Shown: in pieces, positions 23,649 through 35,604 of the stretch | Layout of the letters: each line of letters begins with the position of its first letter | Numbering within the stretch: the stretch's first letter is position 1 | Source of the DNA: Calonectria ilicicola | Taxonomy: Eukaryota; Ascomycota; Sordariomycetes; Hypocreales; Nectriaceae | Direction: 5' to 3' | DNA: 64,000 bases | Assembly (NCBI GenBank): GCA_020809705.1 | Contig: CP085828.1 | Span: 4,216,001 to 4,280,000, forward strand | The notes under the pieces: model-generated | What the model saw: only the letters and a program-made list of their open reading frames with translations | Told to the model about the DNA's origin: nothing | Databases searched by the model: none | Position numbers and translations under genes: made by a program

Positions 23649-24813
23649 TTATTTGAGACCGCCAGCCAGAACAACCTCCTGGCCAGTCAAGTATCCTGTC
23701 TTGGCGAACCTATAATTAATCAGTATTGACTTCATCCTATTGCAGACACGGGAGAAACTAACATGACAACAAGGTTGGCAACTTCGCTTGGGTGTCCAAG
23801 TCGATGGACGGGAATGGAGCTAGCAATGGCCAGACCGGGGTCAGTGGCCCGGAGAGCCTCAATGTCATCGGTCAACTTCCAGGATCTGATTACATCATGT
23901 TAGCCTTCTGCAACTTTTTTCCTTTCCATGCGATGTTAACTTACTGGCCCTGGGGGGTGGGAATCATGCCGGTATCGCCAATCATAGCAGGAGAAACCTA
24001 TATGCAGTCATTAGTACATGTCCGTGTAAGGGTATCATTTAATTCTTACAATGTTGACTGTAACGCCCTCGTGAGCCAATACGCTGGCCATGTTAAGGCC
24101 CATGGAGCTATCAACATGTTAGTTGGATTCTCGATGTAGGCATGCTGATCGTTCTTACCAGAGAGCACCCTTGGAGGCGGCGTAGTGGCAGCCGTTAAGA
24201 CCACTGCCTCGGCTAGCAATGCTTCCAACCAAGATGACGCGACCCCAGCTCTGAGCTCGCATTCCAGGCAAGCAGCCCTTGGTCACGACAAACTGGCTTC
24301 GGGTGTTGACCTCGAACATCTCATCCCAGTCCTCCTCACCAATGTCCTTGGGGTCTCGGATGCGGCGACCCAGACCGGCATTGGCGACTAGGATGGAGAT
24401 GGCCTTATGCTTGCTGGCAATCTCGCTGTTGGCCAAGACATTGTCGGCGAGGGCTCGGGTCGACTCGCGGTTGGAGAGGTCTGCGGAGACGGGAACGAAT
24501 AGCTGCGAGGGGTATTTCTCCTTGAGCTCGGCGGCGAGGGCATCTGCTTTCCCCTGCGATCTGTTAGCTCATTGATTTCCTGGCAAATGCCGAGAGCCTT
24601 TCGTACCTTGCTTGAAGCGTAGTGAATGGCAATATCACATCCCTCGGCGGCCAAAACCTTGGCGCAATGAGAGCCAATTCCACCACTGCACACAATTAGC
24701 TTCCATCAGGGAATTGGCGCATCGTGAGGTGATTTCACAAACCTGGCACCGGTCACAAGAGCCAAGCGGCCTTGCACCTCGTTATTGCGAGTTTGAAGGT
24801 AATGAGTAGCCAT
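23649..24813 (-). CDS. Short-chain dehydrogenase/reductase (FabG-like)
   Basis: A 279-residue classical SDR in seven exons (minus): 24813-24743, 24685-24607, 24553-24159, 24107-24050, 23997-23945, 23885-23763 and 23709-23649. The cofactor motif is TGASGGIG (residues 21-28), NAG is at 108-110, and the catalytic set is Ser161, Tyr174 and Lys178 (YAASK). The C-terminus TGYLTGQEVVLAGGLK is typical of 3-oxoacyl-ACP-reductase-like fungal SDRs. All six introns are 51-59 bases. Its position next to gluconokinase and a sugar transporter allows a keto-sugar-acid reductase role like bacterial IdnO, but the sequence alone does not separate this from other FabG-like functions. Confidence 0.88.
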
Positions 24814-25115
24814 GGTTACTGATGATTGGGGGAGATTTGCGCGGGGGGTTCTACTCCAAATTTCGCTTGAAGGACTAACGGAAACGTTCAACACAATATT
24901 TATTTTATTTATTTATTTTTGAAAACGGTGTTTGACATTTTATGAATTGGAATTTGGGGTTCTACCCGTGAGCCTTCACTCTCGGGTATGAAAACCATTC
25001 GCCGAAGTCAATAGCCGCAACCTCCCAACTCCACTTCTCCTCAATAATGGGTCAAAGCACCGTCGTATTAAAATTAAATCAAGTCTTCTGGAGCCAGCCC
25101 AGCTGACGTAACATC

Positions 25116-25727
25116 CTAGACCACCCTCATACGCTCTGCCACGCCAATTTTAACGGTTCCGCACACTGAAGATAGCGTGCCGCTAGCATCGACTGTCAAG
25201 ACGTCTTGCTCTGTGGTTTTCGGCTCCTCCAGGCTTGCCAGCTGACTTGCCACCATGCTGTCCTTCATGAAATGGCCCTGTCTAGATTTTACCCTTTCCA
25301 CCAGAGCGTCCAAGGGCACCTTGAGGTAGACAAAGTTGAACACCACCTGTTTGTTGTGCAGCATTAGGACGCGCAGCACATCCCGGTACTTTTCTTTCAG
25401 GGCACTGCATGAAAGCACCACTCCCAATGCACCGTTCTCCAAATTGGCCCGGACCGCCTCACGCAGACGAATGAGCCAATCCCAGCGGTCGGCATCTGTG
25501 AGAGGCAGGTTGTCGCTCATTCGCTGGACTGCCTCCTTGCTGTGATACTGTAAAAATCCAAGTCAGCAAAAGTTGAATTGCACATTGCGGCCTGATTGCA
25601 ACATTACGTTGTCGCCTTCGAGAAAGTCGTAGCCAAGGTCTGCGGCTAGCGACTTTGCAATGGTGCTCTTCCCGCTTCCGGCTGGTCCACAGACCACCAA
25701 CACATGGGTCTTCTTGCTAATTGACAT
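25116..25727 (-). CDS. Gluconokinase
   Basis: A 183-residue thermoresistant-type gluconokinase, which phosphorylates D-gluconate to 6-phosphogluconate for the pentose phosphate pathway. Exons (minus) are 25727-25608 and 25547-25116. The Walker A motif is GPAGSGKST (residues 14-22). The family signature continues through LEGDN/YHSKEAVQRMSDNLPLTDADRWDWL across the intron, then SCSALKEKYRDVLR and SRQGHFMKDSMVASQLASLEEP. Length matches bacterial GntK/IdnK. It is transcribed away from the sugar transporter across a 578-base gap and lies 0.3 kb from the SDR on the same strand. Confidence 0.92.
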
Positions 25728-26305
25728 TTTTTTTCCTAATCAGATGCAACGCGACACTTTGAGGAAACGCTTGTCAACTTATCAACGGGGTGCTTAATGC
25801 TGGGGCCGCTTGCTCCTTGTCAGATCATCGGTTCAGCCTCCAGGGCCTGGCATTCAAATACACAAAACATCCGGTTCTGGCCGACGCGTTGTGAACCCCG
25901 GACCTGGCTTCCGCTTTTGCGCCCGGTTGACTTGGGTTGTGCGTATCCACACCGCTCCATAGCCATCGGCGTTTGAACGGCAAATGAAAATCCCCTCAAG
26001 CCGAGTCTAAATCCCCAGATCACCCCATGTCCCCAGAATCAATCCCCCGCATGATCATGATCTGTGGAGTCCCCACGAGTGTACTTGTGCTAAGTCACGA
26101 GTCAGGGTGCAACGAAGATTCTTAAATGTGGGTATTCCCGTTCTGGTTCAAAGTGTCTCAGCTCAACTCCTATCTTCTTCTACCCTTCTATCCTCCTTCT
26201 TTCTTTTTTCCCCCATAGGAGATCACCCAATCCTCCCTCTTTCCACTGAGACGCGAGTCAATCTACATTGTCTTTGTGCAGATCGGTCTCAAACAGTCGC
26301 CCAAC
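25728..26305. promoter_or_regulatory. Divergent intergenic promoter, gluconokinase/transporter
   Basis: 578 bases between two divergent starts, with a long pyrimidine tract (about 26160-26250) just upstream of the transporter ATG, as in many fungal promoters. No gene seen. Confidence 0.45.
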
Positions 26306-26377
26306 ATGGCAGGCCCCGAGCTGCAAGGGCGCGCGCTCATCCTGACCGTCAGTGTCATGACATCTCTGGGCTTTATG
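26294..26377 (+). repeat. Source copy of the 84-bp inverted duplication
   Basis: Covers 12 bases upstream of the transporter ATG and the first 24 codons. It is matched in inverted orientation by 23114-23197, 3.1 kb away. Read as the source because it lies in an intact gene. Confidence 0.9.
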
Positions 26378-28106
26378 CTCATCGGCTTCGACAACGGTTT
26401 GATGGGTGGATTAGTTAATACGAAGGCATTTAATGATACTTTTGATAATCCCAACTCGGATATGATTGGTGTTATCGTCAGTATCTACGAAGGTGTGTTG
26501 GCCGAGATTTACCTACCCTGCAGAAACTGACACAACTCCAGTCGGCTGTTTCTTTGGTGCTCTTGCTTCTGGATTCTTCGGAGAAAAGCTAGGTCGTCGC
26601 AAAACAATTACTATCGGTTGCTGGATCATGATTGTTGGTGCAATCCTCCAAGCAGCTTCATATGGTCGAGCTCAGATGATTGTGGGGCGAATTGTCTCGG
26701 GTCTTGGAATGGGTATTATCAACTCTACAGTGCCTGTCATGCAAGCCGAGTTTAGTCCCAATTCGAGCCGTGGAATTTGTAAGGAAACCTGGTTCTCAAA
26801 ATCCGACCCGTTGCTAACCTGACTCTAGACGTCTGTGCTCAGTTGTCGACTCTCAACTTTGGTATTTTCCTCGTCTACTGGATTGACTACGGCTTCTCAA
26901 GCCACGAGGGTAGCTACGCCTGGAGAATCCCCGTTATTCTTCAGTGCTTCTGCATCCTCCCCATCCTTCTTATTCTGCCTATCCTTCCCGAGACACCAAG
27001 ATGGCTCGCTTCTCACGACCGACCGGACGACTGCCTCAAGGTTCTTGCCAGAATCAACGCCAGCTCAACCGACAATGAAGAGGTACAGCGCCAGCACAAC
27101 TCTATTCTCCAGACCGTCGCTTATGAGGCGTCTATCGGTGCCGGAACTTGGAAGGATCTCCTCAAGGAGGACAGCATCAAGTCTCGCCGACGACTTATCA
27201 TTGCCTGTGCTATCCAGAGTTTCCAGCAACTTGGTGGCATCAACGCCGTTATTTGTAAGACCCATTGCGACAGAATTTGCTTTTGGGAACAATTCGCTGA
27301 CATTTTATAGACTACAGCAGCACCCTCTTCGAGAAGAGTGTCGGTTTCAGCTCCCACATGTCGGCTCTCATGTCTGGCTTCCTGCAGACCTGGTTCTTCG
27401 TCGCTTCTTTCATTCCTTGGTTCTTGATTGATCGTGTTGGACGACGACCTTTGGTATGACTATCCCAACATGAACCTTCCCAAACTATTTCTAACTTTGT
27501 CTCAGCTCTTGTCCATGGTCAGTCTGATGGCAGCAGCCATGGCAATCCAAGCTGCACTTATCTACCAAGTTGAGAACAACACATCCGTCGCGAAATCGGC
27601 AGGTATTGGAGCAGCTGCTATGCTCTTCGTCTTTCAGGGAGCCTTTACCATCGGTTTCCAGGCCACCGTCTGGGTTTACCCGTAAGTCTTGCCAATTACC
27701 TCATCCATCTCGACATGTTGCTAAGTGCCATATAGATCGGAAATTCTCCCATTGCGCATGCGCCAGCTTGGTTCGTCCATTTCTACTGCCGCAAACTGGA
27801 TTTTCAACTACGTAAGTTAAACAATACTACTATCTAGACAAACTGTAATCCTAACCCTTGAAATAGATGATTGTCCAAATTACCCCCATCTCTATCGACA
27901 ACATTGGCTGGAGGACATACATCATCTTTGCTGTTCTTAACACCCTGTGGGTGCCCCTCATGTACTTCTTCTTCCCTGAGACCAAGGGTCTGGAGCTTGA
28001 GGAGGTCGACCGTCTCTTCGGTGGCGAGGAAGTGCGTGAAATCATGGATGATGAGAAGCCAGGTGCTGTGACCGCTATTGAGCACGCCAGCGAAAAGCAT
28101 GTGTAA
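26306..28106 (+). CDS. MFS sugar transporter (HXT-like)
   Basis: A 494-residue sugar porter in seven exons: 26306-26492, 26542-26778, 26829-27254, 27311-27453, 27506-27681, 27736-27811 and 27867-28106. Signatures are GFDNGLMGGL in TM1, GFFGEKLGRRKT, PETPRWLAS after TM6, QSFQQLGGINAVIYYSSTLF in TM7, DRVGRRPL and PETKGLELEEVDRLFGG. The QQLGGIN/YYSS block is typical of hexose and related monosaccharide carriers. The ATG at 26306 is inside a segment duplicated at 23114-23197. Shares a divergent promoter with gluconokinase, so gluconate or a related sugar acid is a possible substrate; a hexose is equally consistent with the motifs. Confidence 0.9.
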
Positions 28107-28941
28107 TTTTCTATAAATGAAAAGCCATAATGGCTGTACGTATTGTACAAATAGCTAAGACACTCGAATAATACGAGAAGATCTAAAACCTTTTGTAAAC
28201 TCATCACGTGTCTAAATTTATCTAGGCCTTATGGCACGGTTGTAAACCTCTGCTCCACCATCAGTACAATACAACCCTTGAAAGATTGCCTCAGGGACAT
28301 TTTTGCAATGGGCGTCACAGAACTTAATTGCTCAAAATTCAGGTTAAAATTAAAAATAAATAAAAAATAAATAAGGTAAAATAATGTATTTACTTTACTC
28401 ATTTTATTTTTATTTATAATTCTTTTTCTTATTAAGCAGTTAAGAAATAGCGGGAAAAAGTAGAGAGGAGACAATCTCTCAAGGGTTGTATTGTATTAAC
28501 AGTTCAGAACCCTAGCAGCTGGTTTGAGCTCTATCAGATGTTATCCTCCCTTATCTGATTGATCAACGAGGCAAGTATGCCCTCCATGTGACTATGTGCA
28601 CTCAACTCGGTGGTACATTTGAACTTGCGTAAGTGGACAGCGGTTACGGGCTGAAATATTTTACATCAAGCAGCCAGCAGAAGTAAATTTGTTTTGGAGC
28701 GGCCTCAGAGGTCCCTGTTATTGATTCATTTATACGAAGTTCCCCATCTATCTTTTAGACCCTGTAGAGCGGAGTTTCTTGTCCAGTGCCCCCAGCAATC
28801 GTGCCAACCCAAGCAATCGCAAACTTCTTGACCTTTCCTTTCGCAGATGGATACCAAAGTAGAGATTTTATAAAAGACCCAGCACTCTGGGGCTGACACA
28901 GCGGCCTTGGAATCTTCCAAAAGGATCTATTATCGTATACA
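28107..28941. other. Intergenic, 0.84 kb, holding a MITE
   Basis: No gene. The main content is the MITE at 28265-28495 with an AT-rich core. Confidence 0.6.
28265..28495. mobile_element. Tc1/mariner-like MITE with 28-bp terminal inverted repeats
   Basis: 28265-28292 and 28468-28495 are inverted repeats matching at 26 of 28 positions (TACAATACAACCCTTGA at each end; the inner mismatches are A/G and C/T). Both ends carry TA, the usual mariner target duplication, so the element proper may be 28267-28493. The core is AT-rich (TAAATAAATAAAAAATAAAT) with no ORF, as expected of a non-autonomous element. Confidence 0.75.
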
Positions 28942-29258
28942 CTAGAGCTTCGCATATAGTGGGGTCTCGGCAAGAACCTTAAGCTCGAGGCACTCCCAAA
29001 GCTCTTCAAAACTCATGCTGTCGATTTCTTTGATGTAGTTAGCATAAAGTCACTAGAGCGTCAAACTCTTTACATACCGGCACACCGAGCTTTGGCGCTC
29101 TCATCGACTGGCGCTGGTTTGGTGTCGTCTTCAGGAAAGAGCTCCCACAAGGGAACCAGCTCACTAGCATCGGCGGTTGGGACGGGGAAGATGGGGATCT
29201 GGTAAATCTTGCCATTTGGAGCCGTGATGCTCAAGGTAGGCATAGATGCGGAGGCCAT
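28942..29258 (-). CDS. Small hypothetical protein, 88 residues
   Basis: Exons (minus) are 29258-29078 and 29027-28942, joined by a 50-base intron with donor GTATGT and acceptor CAAAG. The product has no signal peptide or TM segment. It starts MASASMPTLSITAPNGKIYQ, has an acidic Pro-rich centre (LWELFPEDDTKPAPVDES) and ends with a predicted amphipathic helix (SFEELWECLELKVLAE). I do not recognise the family. The clean splice and composition support a real gene; function unknown. Confidence 0.6.
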
Positions 29259-30502
29259 TTTTGATTATTGTCGTTTTTAAAGAGAGAAAATGGTGTCGCT
29301 GCGGTGTTGGCGCTTCCAGAATGCTTAGAACGCAGTGGGATGTAATGGGAATGAATGGTTAAGGAAGTGCCTGAAAAAAACTCAAGAGGCTGACACAAAC
29401 AAACATTGTCAGGCGTCAAATTTGGTTGGCAGCTGCTGACAGTTGAACGTTGGGCGAAGGGGCGCACAGTGACACCTCACAATGACTAGGTCTGTACAGG
29501 TTTCTGGAAAAATGAAAACAGCCATATGGTTTGACCAACACACACGCATCTTTTTGGGGAGCATCGGCCATGGGCACGTTAATAGTCACTCTCAATAAGT
29601 ATGTTTAATTTTAAGAGAACTCTCATGTCCGCATCACTATTGGAATACACAGGGTTGAAGGGATCCTTCTGTGTGTTGTTGATTGGAATGCTGGGGGTGC
29701 ATGGTTATGATGCAACCAACCATCCCTTCGCGGATTCATGGCAGGCGACCCCTGCAGTAACTGCAGCTGATACATGAACCAAGGATGAGGTGAGATTCTT
29801 AGTTCCTGCGCGTTCCGTTGGAACCACGCGCCAAGAATTGTTCGATCGGACTCCAACTGTGCCAAGATGCCTCTTTGCGTAATTGACGCGACTAACCCCC
29901 ACGAACACACGCTGCCCGCCCGCTTTTGAGGGCACGGCACGGCACGGCACGTCACCGCGCAATGGTTGCGAGAATAAAAAAAATGAACAAATAAATAAAT
30001 AAATTTATATTTATTCTCATATTATTTAGGCGCAGGCTTATTTATTTTCATTCCCACGCTCTGAGTTTTATCCCCCGCATGTGCCGCTCTCTCTCCCTCC
30101 CTCGGCGATCCCCATAACCAAACCTACCAGGGGACCAGGTCCAGACCAAGCAAGCTAATGGTTTCAGAATCAAGTTTTCTCCATGCGGAGAACTTCCGAA
30201 CGCCGATGGGTCGGCAATAACCGTGCGGGGACGCGATGGCGTGGTCCATGGGGCAACTCGTGATGATGCGGCAATTGATTCAATTGCCGATTGCCGAAGT
30301 GGACGCTGCAGGCTTCCCCGCAAATAAAGCGCCACGGTCAATTGACGAAGCTCATTCGCGTCAACGGGCGTCCTCGCAAGCGTCGAACTTTGTCTTTGCC
30401 GAGCTTTGTTTGTGCTTTGTGCTTTGCGCTGTGTGCTGTAGTTATCCCGCTACCCCACGACCCCAACCAACACCATCATCGCACATCACCAACACACGCA
30501 CA
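29259..30502. other. Intergenic, 1.24 kb
   Basis: No gene seen. Contains a GGCAC pentamer run at 29931-29951 and an AT-rich palindromic patch at about 29975-30050 (AAATAAATAAATAAATTT against TTATTTATTTTCATT). The second half is the promoter of the SMP-30 gene. Confidence 0.55.
29931..29951. repeat. GGCAC pentanucleotide tandem repeat
   Basis: Four uninterrupted copies of GGCAC in non-coding DNA. Confidence 0.85.
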
Positions 30503-31571
30503 ATGGCCGCCGCTTACCCATCAGAGTTTTCTTGCCACCACAAGTCGGCCAATGCCCTCTTTGGCGAAGCCCCCAAGCTAGAGCTCTTGTTGGAGAACAC
30601 CGAATACCCATTTGCCCACGAGGCTGGTGTCTTCATCCAAGAGAACCGCACCCTCTTCATTACCAGCAACCAGTTCCCGTGCCCCAAAACTGGCGAGTGC
30701 AAGATCCAGATTAGCCGAGTTAGTGTTCCCAAAGATGGCCCAGCCGTGTGTGAAGAGATTCACCCGACCGAGGTCCCATTGGCGAACGGAGGTGTAAACT
30801 ACAATGGTGGTGTCCTGTTCTGCGCCCAAGGCACATTGGACAAGCCCGGTGGTATTGCCTTCATGGAGTCTCAGCCTCCATACAACTCCCGTATGCTTAT
30901 CAGCTCCTTCTACGGCCGACCATTCAACTCCGTCAATGACGTCGTTGTGCACTCGGACGGATCCATCTGGTTCACCGACCCATGTTACGGTTACGAGCAG
31001 GGAATTCGACCCAAACCTAGATTGCCCTGCCAGGTGTACCGATACGACCCCAAGAGCGAATCTATCCGGGCCATGGCCGACGGATTTGGCCGTCCCAATG
31101 GAATTTGCTTTAGCCCAGACGAAAAGATTGCCTACGTGACCGACACAGATTGGATCCATGGCGATGGAACCACAGACGATACTCGTCCTTCCACCATGTA
31201 AGTGTTGTTCAGACTAACCCTCACCAACAATTATATCAAAGGCATCGCAGCTAACAAGAAGCAGATACGCATTCGACATTGCCACCTACTCGGGCGAGCC
31301 TTTCTTGATAAACCGACGACTATTTGCCATGGCCGATACCGGAATTCCCGACGGAATCAAATGCGATGTTCATGGAAACGTATACAGCGGCTGTGGAGAT
31401 GGCATCAACGTGTGGTCGCCTGGTGGTGTTCTCCTCGGAAAGATTCTTGTTGAAGGTGGTGCCGCCAACTTTTGTTTCGGCGAGGAGGGAGAGATTTTTA
31501 TTTTCAATGAGACAAAGCTCTGGCGTGCTCAGCTGTGCCCTACAACAAAGGGAGCGTTTCTGGGAATCTAA
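30503..31571 (+). CDS. SMP-30/gluconolactonase-like lactonase
   Basis: A 333-residue six-bladed propeller of the SMP-30/gluconolactonase/LRE family, metal-dependent enzymes that open sugar lactones. Exons are 30503-31197 and 31265-31571. Motifs are FNSVNDVVVHSDGSIWFTDPCYGYEQG (metal Asn/Asp), GFGRPNGICFSPDEKIAYVTDT and GIPDGIKCDVHGNVYSGCGDGINVW. The ATG at 30503 follows CACACGCACA. There is no signal peptide, so it is cytoplasmic. It would supply gluconate or another aldonate to the gluconokinase 5 kb away; that link is inference from proximity. Confidence 0.9.
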
Positions 31572-32171
31572 TTGTGTAAACTACCTAATTAAAAAGAACC
31601 TGATGATCTGTGCATTAAGATGCGTTTATTTGTGATCTACGACTGACATCAAACGTTGGGCTTGAGGAGCTGATGCAAATCTCTGCTGATCTTTTTCTTT
31701 AAACCGCACAGACGCGTTTTGTTGGCTTGGAAGTAATCGCCAGCCGTGTCTTGGAGCTGGAATTCTGCCTCCATGACGACCAGGCAGAACATGCACCTGG
31801 ACTCTTCGACCCAACTGAATCTAAATAAAAACCACCGAATGGCAACTTCTCGACGTTCGAGTACCTTCGTGTCCTCTAACTTTCACCCTTTCCGGAGTCT
31901 TTGCGACTGAAGGTTTGGGAAAGGTCCGAATTTTAAACTCCATGCACAACCTTCATTCGTCCAAATGGACGCCATGTACTGCCGCTTCCGGGCATGAATT
32001 TGCGTTACCCCGTTGCAAACACCACAAAAGCATTAGCCCGAAAGGTTCTGATTGTTTATATACACGAACACGTCAGGTCAAAGTGCAGTCACCAGCATAC
32101 ACAAGATTCCAAATAATCGCAGAACTGATCATCACCCGACTTTAAGCATCCGAATATCCACCATCCTTCCG
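31572..32171. other. Intergenic, 0.6 kb
   Basis: No gene seen; includes the leader of the next gene. Confidence 0.55.
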
Positions 32172-34167
32172 ATGGCGGCGCCTTTCCAACATGGGAGAGT
32201 TGACTCGCTCTTCGAGCATGTAAAGGATGAGTGGTGGAAGAACAGCTTCGATGAGATGTATCTTCGAACCGACGGGGACTGTGTCGAGGATCCGTTTCTG
32301 ACCGAATACGAGTGCAACGAAATTCTCAATGTCTCTGGTGTTCAGAAGCTCTTTCTTTCTGCAGAAAGGTCTCCATCTAGATCTAGGGAACCAAGGACTA
32401 GGAGAGCACCAGTTCAAGTGTTAGACCTTTGTTGCGGCCAGGGCCGACACGCCATTAACCTTGCCAAGAGATACCCCAATGTCAACTTTTATGGGCTAGA
32501 TCAAAGCACCTATTTATTGGATTTAGCCAAGAGATGCTCAGGCGCCGACAATCTTGCAAATGCACGATTTCTCGAGGGGGATGCTCGCCACATACCAGCC
32601 AAGGCAGCGAGCTTTGATTTGATCATCATGATGGGAAACTCCTTTGGGTACTGCAACGACGAGGAAAACATGACAGTTCTAAGAGAAATAAGCCGCGTTC
32701 TCAAGCCCGGGGGCATCGTCATCATCGACCATGTGGATGGTTCGGATACGATAAATAACTTCTCGCCAAATGATTGGGAATGGATCGACGGGGATCTACC
32801 GGGATGTGAATCTGAAAGCCCTGAGAGAAATAAGCCATGGAAACTGCTCGCTTGTAGGGAGCGTGAGCTTTCTGCCGACAAAAAGGTCATGGCGAGCAGA
32901 GAAATTGTCATCGACTTGGATGGTTCTGTGCGCCAGGATTTCTTTTACTCTGTCCGGCTGTACGACCTGGAGGAAATGAAACATCTTCTCCGCAGCGCTG
33001 GTCTTGAAATCCAACATCAAGATCTGAAATACCTGTCAGAAATTAATGCTGATGGAACCGAGGACATGCGAATGATGGAATCCCGCCATTTCATCGTTGC
33101 GCGGAAGCCGGTCGCCGGGACGACAGGAGGCTGCCAGCGAGCCATCGCGCCAAAAGACAACATATACATCCACCCCAGTCTGGTTTTGGACAGCGAGCCG
33201 CGTAGGGGTAGATGTTTGAAGGCATCAACTATAATACCAGCAGGAACAATATTAATTAGGGATGCGCCGTACGCCATCGTTCCAACCGTGGATTCGTTTC
33301 GGAACGACCCAATAATTTGCAGCAACCGAGCCTGCAGCCGCCATGTACTATCTAATGCAGGTTTGCGCTGTCCTAGAAACTGCATCCGGGACGTGGTATG
33401 GTGTGACAAGAATTGTCAAACCACTAGTCAGGCTTGTCATGACTTGGAATGTGCATGGCTCATGGAAAACGGAAACCTCATTCGCCAAAGAGAGAGCGAG
33501 TACGACTTCAATATGCTTTGGATCATTGTTCGCGTCCTTGCCCGGCGATACTTGGAAATTCTCGGTGAAGCATCAATGACATCTGAGCGATACTCATGGG
33601 GACATGAACTAAACTCTGGCTGGGATTGTCTGAAGAGATGCAGTGAAAACGAGGGCTTGTGGTCAACTGGACAGGTCGCACACTGGAAGCGACTCATATT
33701 GACCTATCTCAGTGACTCTTCGTTGTTGCCTGCAATATTAGTCGGGTTTGAGGATACAATGTCGCTCATCCGCAAGGAGGAGACCAATTCCTTGGGATTG
33801 TATTTCAGGACTACAGGACCAATATCGTCGAGATATCCTCCCGCGTGTAGAGGAGACTCGTACGCACTTGGCCTTTACCCAAGAGCTTCCATGTTTAACC
33901 ACTCTTGTGTTCCCAATGTAAGTACTCCCAAAATTGCCCAGTTCAAAGAAATGGAGCCGCCAACCTCAAATCTAGGTAATGTTCAAGGCCGATAGAAATG
34001 GACAGACAGTTTTTACTGCCGCTCATGATATCTATGAGAATGAAGAGTGTGTCATAACGTACTTTGACTTGGCCGAGTACATGACTACCCAGGATCGTCA
34101 GAAACTCTTGCGAGAATCGCTCATGTTTTCGTGCACCTGCGAACGCTGCATGAGGGACGAGTTTTGA
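32172..34167 (+). CDS. SAM methyltransferase-SET domain fusion protein
   Basis: A 645-residue two-enzyme fusion. Exons are 32172-33917 and 33976-34167. Residues 1-310 are a class I SAM methyltransferase: VLDLCCGQGRHAINLAKRYP (motif I), FDLIIMMGNSFGY and VLKPGGIVIIDHVDG. Residues 325-645 are a SMYD-like SET domain: RRGRCLKASTIIPAGTILI, a MYND-like Cys cluster (CSNRACSRHV ... CPRNC ... WCDKNC ... CHDLEC), MFNHSCVPN interrupted by the intron, ITYFDL, and a post-SET-like FSCTCERC. One uninterrupted 582-codon exon spans both domains, so the fusion is not an assembly artefact of splicing. Substrates unknown; the SET half suggests protein lysine methylation. Confidence 0.86.
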
Positions 34168-34615
34168 AAAGAATTACTTTATTTATTCGGGTAGTATTGT
34201 ATATTTTACAAATTATCTCGTTTATTAAGTTAAGATTTCTATGGTTTGATAATGATCCCTTTGATCCCCCCTTCGATGTTTAATGACCGTAATAAACAAT
34301 ATTCATTGTACATGTATCCCTGTATTAAAACCATGCTAGAATAATTAGTATTAGTTCTTCATGTCCCGTATAGTCGTAAGTCGTCAGTGGGATTCGTGTA
34401 TATGGTTGTTTGAAGCTGAGAATGAACGGAATATCGTGACACTCCACACGATAGAATACAAAATTGACTATCTATCCAAAGAGAAAATAAAAAAAAGAAA
34501 CTGAATAGGTATGAGATACATTCGATCTTCTTTGTTAACTCATGCTTTACTTTCGCTTTAGAGGAAGATTAGAAAAGCAAGACGTTAAAATATGGCCGGC
34601 GATGATGCTATTTCC
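34168..34615. other. Intergenic between convergent genes
   Basis: 448 AT-rich bases, no gene seen. Confidence 0.55.
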
Positions 34616-35604
34616 TCACTGAGGGAGGATTGACCAAAGGCCATTGTTCTTCCTGGAAGCGATGGTATATATCGTGTGAAGAACGATGAAAACAGGCAGG
34701 ATTGAGAATATGTACTCGACAATTAAATGGTATAGTCGATAGTTGGGGCTTATGACCGTTGGGATTCTCGATCCGGGATAAGTGGAAACAACCACTTTCT
34801 CAATTGTGAAGATTGAGATGAGTCCGTATAGAGTACGCACAAGCCAGAACATAGCGCCGCACATAATGAGCGTCGGACCCTAGGAGAATACCTGTCAGCC
34901 ATGAAAACATTTTAGTGAGTATTGCCGACACCATACCTGAGCTACACATGGCTCTGGGCGACACTTTTGAGCGACATATGTTGACCGTGCCAAGGCAAGA
35001 ACCGAAGCGAAGAGGACCACTGCGCGTATGGAAACCGTAAACCAGTATGTCATCATGAAGTCGTCAAGTGAATCGTCGTATGTAACATGTATTTTCAGGC
35101 CCATTTGAACGAGGGCAAGGATCGCAATGGCACCTGCCCCAAAATAGGAGCCTCTCTTTAACCATTTGTCGGGATTGGGCTCTTTTCCGAATTGGACCAA
35201 AAGGATACCACTGCTAATGTGAACAAGGATGATAAAAATCAAGGCATCAACAAAAACGATAGATGTCCTTGAAATGCAGTTCAAAGCTAGATACGCGTCC
35301 TCGTTCAAATGGTACTCGTCTGAGCTCAAATAGTAGACGATTAACATGATCATTCGGCAAGCATACGTAATGCAAGATCTAGAAAGCCTATATGTCAGCA
35401 ACAGAGATTACTAGAAAACAAGAGGTTGGAATATACTGACAGTGCAAAGAAGGCAATGGCTACTTTAAGCCAAGGCAGAACGGCGCGGGCGGCATCCTTG
35501 CGTCTGCTAGCATCGCTAAAAGCACGTAGAAGTAGAACAACAGAGCAAAGAAATGTGATGCTGTACAGCACTGCAGTAGCAATGTAATACGTAGTGAATG
35601 CCAT
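34616..35604 (-). CDS. Seven-TM integral membrane protein
   Basis: A 292-residue protein in three exons (minus): 35604-35441, 35387-34937 and 34879-34616. Hydrophobic segments at AFTTYYIATAVLYSITFLCS, VLPWLKVAIAFFALLS, IVFVDALIFIILVHISSGIL, YFGAGAIAILALVQMGL, VSIRAVVLFASVLALA, GAMFWLVRTLYGLISIFTIE and YIFSILPVFIVLHTIYTIAS make about seven TM helices. The short basic loop after TM1 suggests a topology with that loop in the cytosol. The family is a fungal expanded membrane group I cannot name with certainty; a receptor-like or lipid-handling role is only a guess. Start at the first ATG in frame; the upstream codons have no ATG. Confidence 0.75.
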
